From Phaeoceros laevis (taxonomy: Eukaryota; Anthocerotophyta; Anthocerotopsida; Notothyladales): a DNA stretch of 42,128 bases. How positions within the stretch are numbered: the stretch's first letter is position 1; each line of letters opens with the position of its first letter. Shown one piece after another: positions 9,403 to 19,615 of the stretch. A program made the position numbers and the translations under genes. The stretch is from positions 42,179 to 84,306 of the forward strand of contig JBNGIQ010006063.1 of NCBI GenBank assembly GCA_049999765.1. Reading direction: 5' to 3'. The notes beneath the pieces are model-generated. The model had not been told where the DNA came from and ran no database searches. It saw only the letters and a list, made by a program, of their open reading frames with translations.

Positions 9403-11268
9403 TTACCAGAGTTTGGTGAAAGGTATGGCTGACTGACTGCTCTGGGTGTTGAGGTACTCGTTGAGATTCTTTTTCCCAGAGCCTTGGCAGGATGGCGTGC
9501 CCAGTGGCCTCTGCCTCACAAACTTGTGAGCGGCAGCGCTTCCTAGTTGTAGCCTGAACCATAATTCTTCCTCGAGGCCTTTCTCGCCCAACCGTTTTAC
9601 AGTGCTTGCTGTGAAGTCATCCACAATGTCAAAAGTTCCTGAGCCACCTTCAGTGGCAACCTCTTGTCTGTCATTTTCTGCATTCAACTCCGGTTGGCTT
9701 CAAATCATTCCACTAGCAGCGTAAGGTAGTGATAGGAAGTAGATCCACAAGCATCACTAAGAACTCTGTAGTCTTACCTGGTGTGGAAAACTCAGTGTAG
9801 GGCAGTAACGGTCTCCGAGAAATAGCTGGTGTGCTCAAATTCGGAGAAAGGGAAGCTGTCACGAAACTCGGAGTCGAGGAAAGGCTCCATTCCTGAGTTG
9901 CAGCTTCAGATGGATTGCCAAGAAAAGGATACCTCAAGAGCAGCTCGGGAGGTGGCAAGGGGGTCATCAAGTCTGGGCTGGGACAGTTCCCGGGAGAATA
10001 GGGTACATTCATGGACGGAGGTGTTGATATGGTAGAATCATGACTCTCGGTTGTGCACCTGAAGAGCCGCGAAGTTCTTGAAGATAAGGCCAAGGCTGGG
10101 GTAACTGGAAGTTGAGAGGATGAACTGTCAGCACTCTGCCTGGACAGGCTATCAAGTTCGTGGGTTGGGGAAAGGGCACTAGTGTCTGGATCCCTGGACC
10201 TGAAAAATCGAACAGATCTGGAATGTGAAGACGAGACTGGGGTGAAGAGAAGGGAGGAGGGCAGACCACCTTCGTTCTGCCTGGACGCGCTCAGAGGATG
10301 GACTGTTAAAGACGAAGCTGCTGTGGAGGCTCGGGTGTTTTGCGAACTTATTGGGTGATTGGTTGATTTCCAAAGCTGAGCTTTCGAGGATGGGTTGCTT
10401 AAAGGCACAGAGTGTACAGGAGTGACAAACACAGGACTAGGAGCAGGGTGTGAGGAAGCTACAAGCGGAGAGTTGCTAAGAACCATAGTTTTGGTTGCTG
10501 AATCTGGCTCCATGGGAATCAAATCCTTCATACTCAGGTCTCCCCGTCGAGAAGAAGAACCCTTTTGTAAAGTACCAGCTGGCCTGTCGGCGGCTGTGCT
10601 CAATAAGTTTTCCCACTTCTGCGGCAAGAGAACACTAGACTTGTGAGCCTCAAAAGCGAGGATGTCAAGGTTAAATCAGACATCAGTTGTGCAGCAATGC
10701 TGCTATGTCCTGCTTGCTCCTCCCGATACCGAGCACTTACCATCAAAATGGACTCGACTTCTGCCATCGCTACCGCAATATTGTCCACTTCATAGTTGCT
10801 GATCCTGTTGCTTAACCCAAGCCGGTGAGCTTCCAGCATCATGCTGTCAATCTGAGGCAAGAAGAAAACAGGGATCAGGTTGGAGAAGCGGCAGAGATAG
10901 GTTTGTGATATGTGGTGTCTTTTCATAGACACGATTCACGTATCCTTTTCAAGGTCGCTACTGTTTTATGCTCTCCTTGGAAACGACTCCTCAAATCCAG
11001 CAGCATTTCCCTTGAACATTGAGAGACGAAGCTGACAAAGAAAATTAGGGCAGGAGCTCAGACACACCTTAGTGCAAACCGCTGCCACTCTTTCGTGCAC
11101 CGAGCTCAAACGCACCCAGGGACTCTCCGACGAGTCATTCTCTTTCGCTTCCTGAAATGACTGGTCCCTCACGCCTTCGGGGTCCTTGTCAATCTGCTGG
11201 TTGGTCAGATCTCTCAATGCTCTGGTCTTTCTTGGATGCGGTGTTCCTTTGCCACGCACTTTCTTCAT
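9403..11268 (-). CDS. Uncharacterised Ser/Pro-rich protein with KEN motif
   Basis: Not recognised. Secure exons on the minus strand are 10741-10851, 9778-10618 and 9403-9677, all in phase. Exon 1 (11068-11268) begins at the ATG at 11268. A further exon encodes a helical stretch (M-L-L-D-L-R-S-R-F) and probably ends at 10962, but its acceptor cannot be placed: the only splice pair found would need an intron of about 35 bp. The start is basic (M-K-K-V-R-G-K-G) and includes A-K-E-N-D, a KEN-box-like degron. The central 280 residues are low complexity, rich in Ser, Pro and Thr, with several S-P and T-P sites and an L-M-T-P-L-P-P-P-E-L-L-L-R-Y segment. The C-terminus is more ordered and basic. Together this suggests a nuclear, cell-cycle-controlled protein, perhaps mitotic; this is inference only. 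Confidence 0.65.
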
Positions 11269-11837
11269 ATTGGCCAGACCAATTCTCCCCTGCTTCCACT
11301 GCTCAGCCCTCTACCCCGAGGTGCTGCATCCATGCGTCATGATGAAGCTGTTCAAGTTGGCCAACGGATCCTTAGGGATTGTAAAGCATGGTAACACATT
11401 CTTACCAGCTCAACCATTTGACCGCATCAATTTCTGACGCTACATGCCAGAGGAAGCTGAAGGTCTGCGCTTCCTCTTGAATAGCCGGGCGAGAGCTTCC
11501 ATGAGATAAGCAAGACCTTCTTGCAAGTGCGAAGCGAGGGGAACCTTACCACCGCACCACTGGCAGGCTCTGCTAAGATTTGAATGGGGCACGGCGCCTG
11601 AATACAGTAGTCTACTTGGCAAGCCTAAAGTGAGGAACCCACCGGCATTGCCGGTTATTACTGTCATCCCGGTTATTACCCGGAAGTCAACCTGTCAAGT
11701 GTGTCAAGCAAACCTTTGTTACTTCTTCGTCAAGTTTTTAGCACGCTATTGAAATCCCTCTTGCAATTCAAGTGATGAGCAGAGGGCCTTGCCAGGCGCT
11801 ACGCACAGGATAGAGCACGGTCCTTGCGTAGGATATT
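11269..11837. other. Divergent promoter region
   Basis: About 570 bp between the start of the minus-strand gene at 11268 and the PPR gene at 11838. It must contain both promoters and 5' UTRs. No clear TATA box or other named element was found. Confidence 0.5.
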
Positions 11838-14495
11838 GTGGTATATTCGTGTTCATGTTTTCACGTGATGGACTCCTTGCTGGCTTCTCCAGCAAAGGAG
11901 GCTGGGGGGCTTAGTATACAGGATAAAAAGGCTTCTCGACATCCTGATGTCAAGCACACGAGGGCAAAGCAGGTCCTATGGCCGGACAACCAATTCAAGC
12001 CTGCCTGCAGTGGGGATGCTCATGTCATCAGGAGGCGTTCTGAGCCTGCATCCACCTCATTTTCAGGTTATGAAGGAACCCGGAGTGTCTGGAAGGAGGG
12101 ACATCTGATAGAAGCTGTGGCAGCGTTGGACCGCCTGGTGGAGCGCGGATGTTCTGTTGACACCTCGGTGTTCTATAGGTTTCTAAGGAGATGTATGGCT
12201 GAAAAGGATCTGGCCCTTGGAAGGCGTGTGCACGTTCTTGCCTCCAGACGTGGGTACGAGTCAAATGTACTCCTGGCTAACAACATTATCTGTATGTATG
12301 CTTCTCACGGGAGGTTAGAAGAAGCTAACCAGGTTTTCAGCAAGGTGGCTGCCCCCAATGCTTTCATCTGGGCCTCGATTATTTTGGCGCATGTTCGACA
12401 AGGACAGCCAACGGAGGCGTTGAAACTGTATAAAAAAATGCGAGAGTCAACTGTGAAGCCAGACAACCATATCTTTGTGGCAGTCCTTAAGGCTTGTGCG
12501 AGTGCAGCAGATTTATCTTTCGGAAGGAAGGTGCATGCCGACATTTTGAGGACTGCCTTGCAGCTCGATATGTTCGTCGGGAGTTCCCTGGTGGATATGT
12601 ATGCTAAGTGCGGGAGCTTAGAGGATGCTCGCCGGGTGTTCGACAGATTATCTACGAGAAATGTGGTGACTTGGACTGCGATGATTTCAGGATATGCTCA
12701 GCAAGGGTTTGGTCAGGAAGCCCTTGCTCTTTATTCAAGTATGCAACAAGACAAGATGTGTCCTGCTGATCGTGTTACATTTGTTTGCCTACTGCAAGCA
12801 TGTGCAAGTGCTGGAGACCTGCACCAGGGAAAGCAGCTTCATGCACAGATTAAGCTGAAGGGGCTGGACGCCAATCTGGTTGTTGGAAACTGTCTCGTGG
12901 ACATGTATTGTAAATGCGGGAGCTTAGAGTATGCTCGCATGGTGTTTGATAGACTACCTCAAAAAGATGTGGTGACATGGAATACCATGATTGCAGGATA
13001 TGCTGAGCATGGCCTTGGTCAAGAGGCCCTAGACCTTCATATCCTTATGCAGCAGGACAACCTGATTTTACCTGATCAAATCACTTTTGTTTCCCTCCTA
13101 CAAGCATGTGCCAGTGTAGGAGCCCTGGATCACGGGAAGCAGCTACATGTACAGATTCAGAAACAAGGATTAGAAGGCGAAATGGTTGTTGGGAACTGTC
13201 TTGTTGGGATGTACTCAAAGTGCGGGAGCTTGGAGGATGCTCGAAGTCTGTTTGACAGACTGCCTGCAAGAGATGTGGTGACATGGACTACAATGATCAC
13301 AGGTTATGCTCAACATGGGCTTGGCCCAGAAGCTCTGTTGCTCTATGCGGATATGCAACAGCACAGCATTACTCAAGCTGACAGTGTCACGTTTGTATGC
13401 CTGCTGCAAGCATGCGCCAGCATAGGAGCTCTACGCGAGGGCATGCGGCTTCATGCACAGATTCAGGAAAGGGGCCTGGAAGCCGATGGGCCTGTAGTCA
13501 ACAGCTTAGTCGACATGTACGCCAAATGTGGCAGGTTGAAGGAGGCTCGTGAAGTGCTCAAGGGGCTGTCCACCCGAGATGTCGTGACATGGAATGCTCT
13601 GCTCAATGGTTATGCAGAGCATGGCAACAGTCAGATGGCGATGCAGTGTTTTCAAGAGATGCAGCAACAAGGCGTGAAGCCTGACGGTGCTACTTTTGCA
13701 TCTCTTTTTGTTGCCTGCAGCCACGATGGCCTGGTGAAACAGGGTCAGCAGTACTTCAACATGATGGTGGCAGACCATTGCATCACACCCACCGTCCAGC
13801 ACTATAACTGCATGGTTGACCTCTTTGGGCGGTCGGGCCGCCTCAATGACGCAGAGCAGGTGTTGCAGAAAATGCCATTTGACCATGGTGGTATCGTGGG
13901 GTGGACATCTTTGCTCAGTGCTTGCAAAAGCCACGGCAATATTGAGCTGGGAAGGCGCTGTTTCGACCACCTTGTAAGACTGGAACCTGAGAACGCAACT
14001 GCTTATGTGCTGTTGGCCAACATGTATGCAAATGCTGGCAGGTGGCAGGATGTAGATAGGGTCGAAGGCTTGAGAAAGTGCGCAGGTGCTAAGAAGAAGC
14101 CTGCAAAGGCCTGCATCGAAGTTCAAAACAAGGTGCACGAGTTCAGAGTAGGAGAAGAGAAGGCTGACATTTCACCCAAGTCAAGGAGCATGAACTTCAG
14201 GGTGCGAGAGGATGGTCACGTTCCACACACAGACCTGGTGCTGAAGGAAGCGTCTGAGAATGACAAGGAAAATGCATTGTGCGGACATGCTGAGAAATTG
14301 GCATTGGCCTATGGTCTTCTTCATACTCCGAAAGGCACACCCCTCCTTGTGACCAAGAATCTCCGTATGTGCAGCGACTGCCATAGCAGCACCAAGATCA
14401 TGTCGAGGCTTGAAAACCGAGACATTATCGTCAGAGATGCACACCGCATGCACCTTTTCGTGGACGGGTCGTGTTCCTGTGGGGATCGGCCTTGA
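11838..14495 (+). CDS. PPR editing factor, PLS class, DYW:KP type (likely U-to-C RNA editing)
   Basis: Single exon, 885 residues. An N-terminal extension of about 100 residues may be an organelle-targeting peptide. Then comes an array of P-L-S triplets (residues about 105-650, ending P2-L2-S2), E1 and E2 motifs, and a DYW deaminase domain. The PLS tract is very regular (D-M-Y-x-K-C-G-S-L-E repeated). The deaminase keeps H-A-E (817-819, codon 14286) and C-S-D-C-H (845-849), the zinc and catalytic residues. Two features depart from the C-to-U type. The PG box is K-K-K-P-A-K-A-C-I-E-V (752-762) in place of the E-P-G-x-S-W-I-E form, and the protein ends C-S-C-G-D-R-P in place of D-Y-W. These mark the DYW:KP clade, known from hornworts, lycophytes and ferns and tied to U-to-C editing of mitochondrial and chloroplast transcripts. 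An intronless gene is normal for PPR proteins. Direction of editing and target are inferred. Confidence 0.93.
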   Translation: MVYSCSCFHVMDSLLASPAKEAGGLSIQDKKASRHPDVKHTRAKQVLWPDNQFKPACSGDAHVIRRRSEPASTSFSGYEGTRSVWKEGHLIEAVAALDRLVERGCSVDTSVFYRFLRRCMAEKDLALGRRVHVLASRRGYESNVLLANNIICMYASHGRLEEANQVFSKVAAPNAFIWASIILAHVRQGQPTEALKLYKKMRESTVKPDNHIFVAVLKACASAADLSFGRKVHADILRTALQLDMFVGSSLVDMYAKCGSLEDARRVFDRLSTRNVVTWTAMISGYAQQGFGQEALALYSSMQQDKMCPADRVTFVCLLQACASAGDLHQGKQLHAQIKLKGLDANLVVGNCLVDMYCKCGSLEYARMVFDRLPQKDVVTWNTMIAGYAEHGLGQEALDLHILMQQDNLILPDQITFVSLLQACASVGALDHGKQLHVQIQKQGLEGEMVVGNCLVGMYSKCGSLEDARSLFDRLPARDVVTWTTMITGYAQHGLGPEALLLYADMQQHSITQADSVTFVCLLQACASIGALREGMRLHAQIQERGLEADGPVVNSLVDMYAKCGRLKEAREVLKGLSTRDVVTWNALLNGYAEHGNSQMAMQCFQEMQQQGVKPDGATFASLFVACSHDGLVKQGQQYFNMMVADHCITPTVQHYNCMVDLFGRSGRLNDAEQVLQKMPFDHGGIVGWTSLLSACKSHGNIELGRRCFDHLVRLEPENATAYVLLANMYANAGRWQDVDRVEGLRKCAGAKKKPAKACIEVQNKVHEFRVGEEKADISPKSRSMNFRVREDGHVPHTDLVLKEASENDKENALCGHAEKLALAYGLLHTPKGTPLLVTKNLRMCSDCHSSTKIMSRLENRDIIVRDAHRMHLFVDGSCSCGDRP

Positions 14496-15008
14496 GGAAC
14501 GTTCTGAAACGTGTACTCTACAATACCTTACTTTTCAACCCCTACTACAGTTGGTACTCGTCTGGTAACTCTAGCTACCTCAGGTGCGGTGGAAGGTAAC
14601 CCATCACCTCAAAGTACTCAACCTTACGACGTACCAGGAATTCACACAGGTTTATATCCTGACTCCATATCAATTCAGTGAGGAGCTGAGCACATGAGAC
14701 CTTCTCTTGAGATGCCAAGCATTTAGTGCGAGGTGAGGAGGAAGGCGAGTACTGTATACATCCTCCACAGGTGCTCAGATCTAGAGAGTTGAAACTATGC
14801 TGCAAATGTTGTTCATTCACTGACGGCCTCACACATATATATCTGGCCGCCTGGACTTTGGCTCAACTGCAGGCCGTTTGCTGGCAGGTCCTCCTCGTGC
14901 AAACTGCCGTCACCCTTGTGTCCTGCCTTGGCCACAGCATGTGGAATCAAGACTACAAAGCTGGAGTAGGCCTCGGGTCGATCGACAGCCTACAGTTGCC
15001 TTCCAAAC
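14496..15008. other. Intergenic with chitinase promoter
   Basis: Holds the PPR 3' UTR and the chitinase 5' region. Nothing coding was recognised apart from frames that shadow the chitinase start. The likely TATA box at 14836 is listed separately. Confidence 0.5.
14836..14842 (+). promoter_or_regulatory. TATA box of the chitinase gene
   Basis: TATATAT about 170 bp upstream of the chitinase ATG, in otherwise mixed-composition DNA. Motif and spacing fit; no other support. Confidence 0.4.
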
Positions 15009-16009
15009 ATGGCCGACTTCCGAGCACTGCAGATGTTGGGTTTGGCTTGCCCACTGGTGTGCATTCTGCTGTGGATGTCGGCCGCCCAGGTGCAGGCACA
15101 GCCTGCTAGCCTCATCACGTCCAGCATCTACCACCAATTCTTTCTCCACACCAACGACGCCGTCTGCTCACCGGGATTCTTTACATACAACGCCTTCGTC
15201 ACCGCTGCGTCCGCCTTCCCTCAGTTCGCAGCAGTAGGCGACGTCGCGACGAGGAAGAGGGAGCTTGCGGCATTCTTCGCTCAAGTATCCAAGGAGACTA
15301 CTGGTGAGTCGACCTGTAGCACTTAGTCAAGATGGATCGAACTGTGTTGCTCAGGTCTAACTCTACAGCTCCTTGAACCTGCATCCAGGAGGGTGGCCGA
15401 CTGCTCCCGACGGGCCGTACGCCTGGGGCCTGTGCTTCAAAAGAGAGCTCGCCTGTGATGTTCTGTGCCAGGATAGTCCTCGCTGGCCGTGCACTCCTGG
15501 GAAGACGTACTGCGGCCGGGGCCCTATTCAACTCTCCTGGTAGGTGCAAGTTCATTGTCCATGTATTCTCGTCGACTTCCCAACAGTTCTCGAGCTCAGA
15601 AGAGCCATGGCCATGGCGATTCTCATTGGTGCATTGTTTCAGGAACTACAACTACGGGCAAGCGGGAGAGGCCCTGCGGACGCCGCTCCTAGCCCAGCCT
15701 GAGCTGGTGGAGACCGACCCCGTCTTGTCCTGGAAAACAGCCATCTGGTTCTGGATGACCCCGCAATCGCCCAAGCCCTCGGCCCACTCGGTGATGGTGG
15801 GGCAGTTCCAGCCATCGGATGCCGACAGGGCTGCTAACCGTTTGCCTGGATTCGGCCTGACCACCAACATCATCAACGGCGGCTTCGAGTGCGGCAACGG
15901 ATTCAATGCTGCGGCGCAAGACCGCATCGCTTTCTACAAGCGCTACACCTCCATCTTGGGCGTCTCCCTTGGCGCCAACATCGATTGCTCCAACCAGCAC
16001 TCATACTAA
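15009..16009 (+). CDS. Secreted GH19 endochitinase, no chitin-binding domain
   Basis: Cleaves beta-1,4-GlcNAc chains in fungal walls, usually as a defence protein. Three exons in phase: 15009-15303, 15389-15539, 15643-16009, giving 270 residues. Residues about 8-30 form a signal peptide ([11 protein letters not shown] ... Q-A-Q). The mature part starts directly with the catalytic domain, without hevein domain or hinge, as in class II enzymes. GH19 signatures are clear: [38 protein letters not shown]. The two catalytic glutamates are E96 and E118, 22 residues apart, as in the barley enzyme (E67/E89). The residue before the first Glu, usually His, is Lys here. Exon 1 could be read on through the intron but quickly meets a stop, supporting the splice. 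Confidence 0.92.
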
Positions 16010-16262
16010 CCCCCAGTCTAAAAGGAAGACTCTGCCTTTGTTAGTGTGACGGAATCAGAAGGCTTTTACTCTTTTACTTGTGTGAGATCTCGCGAGAGAG
16101 TTCTTGGGGACAACAGTGCAGTAGGATAAGCGAGAGCCATCCATGTATTCATGAGCTCCCCTAGAAAAGCTCAAAAAAGATTAGCCCTAACTCTGTCACA
16201 GGCTCTGTAGCAGTCTAAAATACGGCAACATTCATTTTGATACCGTGTATCCTTGTTGCATA

Positions 16263-18150
16263 TTATCGGTTTGAGAGTAGCATTGCGGCTGGCAATACCA
16301 CAAGAAAAATGGCCAGGGCGATTGCGCCATAATCACCTGTAAGAAACATGTGTCGCCCACACAGTCATAGCCCGTTGCAGCATAGGAATCTTGGAAGCAT
16401 CGGAAACATCTGTGAATTTGGTGGTTGAGGTCCTAACTTGATCTCGCAACGACTGGTTCCCAACCACGGATGCCGCAGTGCACCTCAGCAACACTTGCCA
16501 TGTAATCACCCGATCTGGAACTCCCAGGCGTAAGTACGCATCAATGAGCCGGGTCCAGATTGACTCACACTGCTCGTCCTGTATCAAATGAATAAAACTG
16601 ACCTCTGCGCATACTCACTCCCAGCTGCTTCTGCGATAGCAGCCTTTGCAGCCGTAGTATCACTCTGGACATACGGGTAGCACAACAATCAGCTGCTCAA
16701 CCGTGGCAAGTTATAGATAGCATTCTTTCCTGCTAAACTGCCTACCTGGAAGAGTTGTAGAGCAAAAAACTGTACCTCGCTCTCGTAGTAAAGTCCAGCG
16801 TATAATTTAGAATAGAACCAGGTGTTGGATGCATCTGATGTGCCTGCTTCCTGCAATAGCTGGAGAAGCAAAACAGCTCGTTACAAGGTGGCTGACAAAT
16901 ATCTCTGTCTCACGTACAACTTATGTAAATAAATAAAGAAGCTCCAACAGAAAAGAACACCCAGTACTGCTTACAAGTTCTGGACTGCCCCCATCTCTGA
17001 AGAGCTCATATGCCTTGCGCATGTATGGACGACTATCAGCACCAACCTGCCAACACATATAGACAAGTGCCACACAGTTTTCAGCATGAACTGTCCACCA
17101 CCAAGGGAAACTCGTGTTGCCCGAAACTTCACCCAGAGTCAAACCTAACTGACCTTCAAGTAGCGCTTCCGTGCCTCAGTGGTACCATAAAGCCTGGCTT
17201 CACATAAGTAGCACCAAATTGCCTGAGCACAAAGCCAGTTAGCCTTATCAGGAATGAAGAAGCTGCAGTACCGATGAAACCTCTGAACTGGCTTTCCACT
17301 GCAGCAGGCTTGCCTCCTCAGTGTCGTTTGGATTCACCGCAACATCTTCCCTGAACTGAGCTGCGCCTTCTTCAAACCTGGAAAACATGACATGCTTAAA
17401 TGAGTACTCAGAAGATACTGACACACTTAAAAACCGAATGCTCGACATGGAGAGCAGGATTCTATGAAGGGACTCACTCAGATACTAGGCACATGTTCAG
17501 AGTGGTACTTACTCATCTAGATAATACAGGGACAGTCCACGCTGCCACAAATCTGCACACGAAGGCACAAGGCAAATTGCTAAGAAATGATACCATTCAC
17601 CCAGCTAACGACAGAAATGCCAAGACAGCAATGAACCTAGGCTAGTAGAGCTTTAGTTCTCACACATGGCTTTTGAGAGGGGTCGAGCTTCAGTGCTCTA
17701 TCGAACTGTACCAAAGAGCCGCTTACGTCTCCCTGGACAACGAAATTGCGAGGATTAGCTGCTGCTCTCTGGCTACGCCTGTTCTTCAAAGCAAGGAAAG
17801 TTTGCTTGCTAAAGATGATGCTATTGGAGGAGCCACCTGATCCATAAGGTTACAATTGCTGCATTCAGCAACCGATAGCTTACCTGTCGGAACAGTTGCA
17901 TTCCCTGCCTGGTGGCCAGTACAGCTTGCTGTTGCGGGCTATACCGTGATCCTGCAGATGCTCTCACAGAAACCCTTGATGAACCTCCGGTCAAATTTTT
18001 TTCGGGAATCCGGGCCCCTGTAAACCCACGGTGCCGGACATGAAAGATGCCTGCGGGAGCACTGTTCGAGACGCACCCAGGGGCAGCTGAGTTCAAGCAA
18101 CACAATCTGCTGCTGGCATCTAGCGCTGCGCTGTGCGTGAGGACCAGCAT
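16263..18150 (-). CDS. Plastid TPR-like protein (plant FDRAIELD/YLWQRGLSLYY family)
   Basis: Belongs to a conserved plant and algal TPR-type family of unknown precise role, usually predicted to be in the chloroplast. Minus-strand exons: 17884-18150, 17666-17732, 17513-17552, 17314-17377, 17154-17222, 16975-17046, 16776-16859, 16619-16664, 16263-16336, in phase, about 260 residues. The first 60 residues are Ser/Ala/Arg-rich, a likely transit peptide. Then come F-D-R-A-L-K-L-D-P, Y-L-W-Q-R-G-L-S-L-Y-Y, F-R-E-D-V-A-V-N-P-N-D-T-E-E, W-C-Y-L-C-E-A-R-L-Y-G and Y-S-K-L-Y-A-G-L-Y-Y-E-S-E, all family hallmarks. The 17314 intron has a GC donor (GAGGAG|GCAAGC). The 3' end is uncertain: the model given ends in a membrane-like helix (I-A-L-A-I-F-L-V-V-L-P), while reading through the last intron gives a short tail and stop at 16584-16586. 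Confidence 0.85.
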
Positions 18151-18432
18151 TGTGTCCTAGCTTCAACCCGACCTTCCGAACTTGACTGTTATGTTCTTCG
18201 TGGCTTATTAGTGGTTCAATGCCATTGAGATTCGAGAACGCGTATGGTCACTCTGGTAATGCACTAAAGGTGGAGTATGACAACCATGAAGACGAAGAAG
18301 TTTATTTATTGTAGTGTTTGATTGGGCGAGATGCCACACGCGCAGCAAATGAAGTTGTTTGGACATGAAAGAAAGCTTTCACCTCACATGCCCTTGCTTC
18401 ACAAGAACACGGTCAGGAAATTCATCTTGTGA

Positions 18433-19615
18433 TTAGCTGAAAAGTGCGTGAGGAACTTTCAAGCCCAATATGGGACCGATGACGGACAACCATGACATCA
18501 AGTATTGACGTTTATCGGCTGTGCTGAAATCTACGGGTCCTAACTGAATGGGAGAGTCTTTGTGGCTGGATTGGCCATTGCAATGTTCATCAGGATGGGA
18601 GGACTGGAGCTCCCTCTTAGATTCAGAGAACATGAGAGCCAACATGCTGGCAGTTCCACAGGGATGCAGAGAGAACCACGGTCTTTGCAAGTAGGGATGT
18701 TCCTGTTGCACAAATTACGCAGACAATTGGTACAAACCACTACACCAAACGCATTCCTTGCCTTGCAAATGATTACATGGTCCTTTACCTGCTGTGTTAC
18801 AAAAGTCCAGCGGGACTGGTCATCAGCAGTATGCGCGGTGCCTGGGAGATCCTGTAAGACTTCATCCCAGAGGAGTGGGCTTCCATCTATTCACACAGCT
18901 CCTGCCAATGTCAGTCTGCCAACCAATGCGATGGCGTCTCTCCAAGAGACAAGGCTAGGATGCTCACCAGGAGAGTAGCCCCTGAAAAACATCACTGGCA
19001 CCCTGTAGGAGTCACTGTAGACTATGTGGAAGGTGTACAAGTGGCAACCATAGTCAGATGAGTCACTGACCTGCAAGCCAGTCGTCAGGAGTTGCCTTTG
19101 TGACAAACAGCAAAGACAGGAATCTCATGCGTAGGTCTGAAGCAAACCAGTGTGGCATCATCTCCGTAGCTAGACCTATCTTCGTCCTTGGCATTCTCCT
19201 CCACATCGTTTGCCTGCCAGCATCACAAGCAGACCTGGTTATCTTGTTCCTCTAGCGTTTCTAAAGAAGACGCAATGAACAAAATGAAGCGCACGCGTGA
19301 GCTCGCCGCACCTTCGAGATAGGATGGCTAGGAACCAGCACATTCTCTAGAACAACATAGCCTGCTGCCTGCAGATAGGGAGACTGAGCGGCTCCTGGCA
19401 ACCTCACACTCCACCATCGCACAATTTCGCATCTATCGGAAATCACTGCTCACCTTGTCGCTAAAAGCAGCCAGAGCAGCGCTGGGAGCCTCCTGCCAGC
19501 GCCACACCTGTGAGCTGCCTAGGCAGCGCTCTTCGCATTTCAGCACCAATTGCGCAGCGGCAGCTTTGAACTGCACAGCTGAAATTGTGCCATCCCATCT
19601 ACCTGCATCCCCCAT
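18433..19615 (-). CDS. ATG10: ATG10, E2-like enzyme of autophagy
   Basis: Transfers the ubiquitin-like ATG12 to ATG5 through a cysteine thioester, a step needed to lipidate ATG8 and build autophagosomes; cytosolic. Minus-strand exons: 19454-19615, 19312-19368, 19148-19213, 18968-19070, 18789-18886, 18433-18702, in phase, about 251 residues. Family blocks in order: W-R-W-Q near residue 42, G-Y-V-V-L-E-N-V, H-I-V-Y-S-D-S-Y-R-V-P-V-M-F-F-R-G-Y, S-R-W-T-F-V-T-Q-Q, and E-H-P-Y-L-Q-R-P-W-F-S-L-H-P-C-G-T. The last holds the catalytic cysteine, about C177. The acidic insert of exon 3 (D-V-E-E-N-A-K-D-E-D) is also typical of plant ATG10. The donor of exon 3 is weak (CTG|GTTTGC) and another is possible 30 bp on. 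The frame is open upstream to 19723, but 19615 is preferred because that stretch overlaps the divergent neighbour. Confidence 0.88.

Noticed and set aside
13506-14138. 210-codon minus-strand frame opposite the PPR gene
   Set aside because: Antisense of the regular PPR repeats; no recognisable family and no splicing partners.
16333-16587. 84-codon minus-strand frame resembling an extra C-terminal exon of the TPR gene
   Set aside because: Joining it would need an intron of about 24 bp. It lies within the well-bordered intron 16337-16618 and does not match the family.
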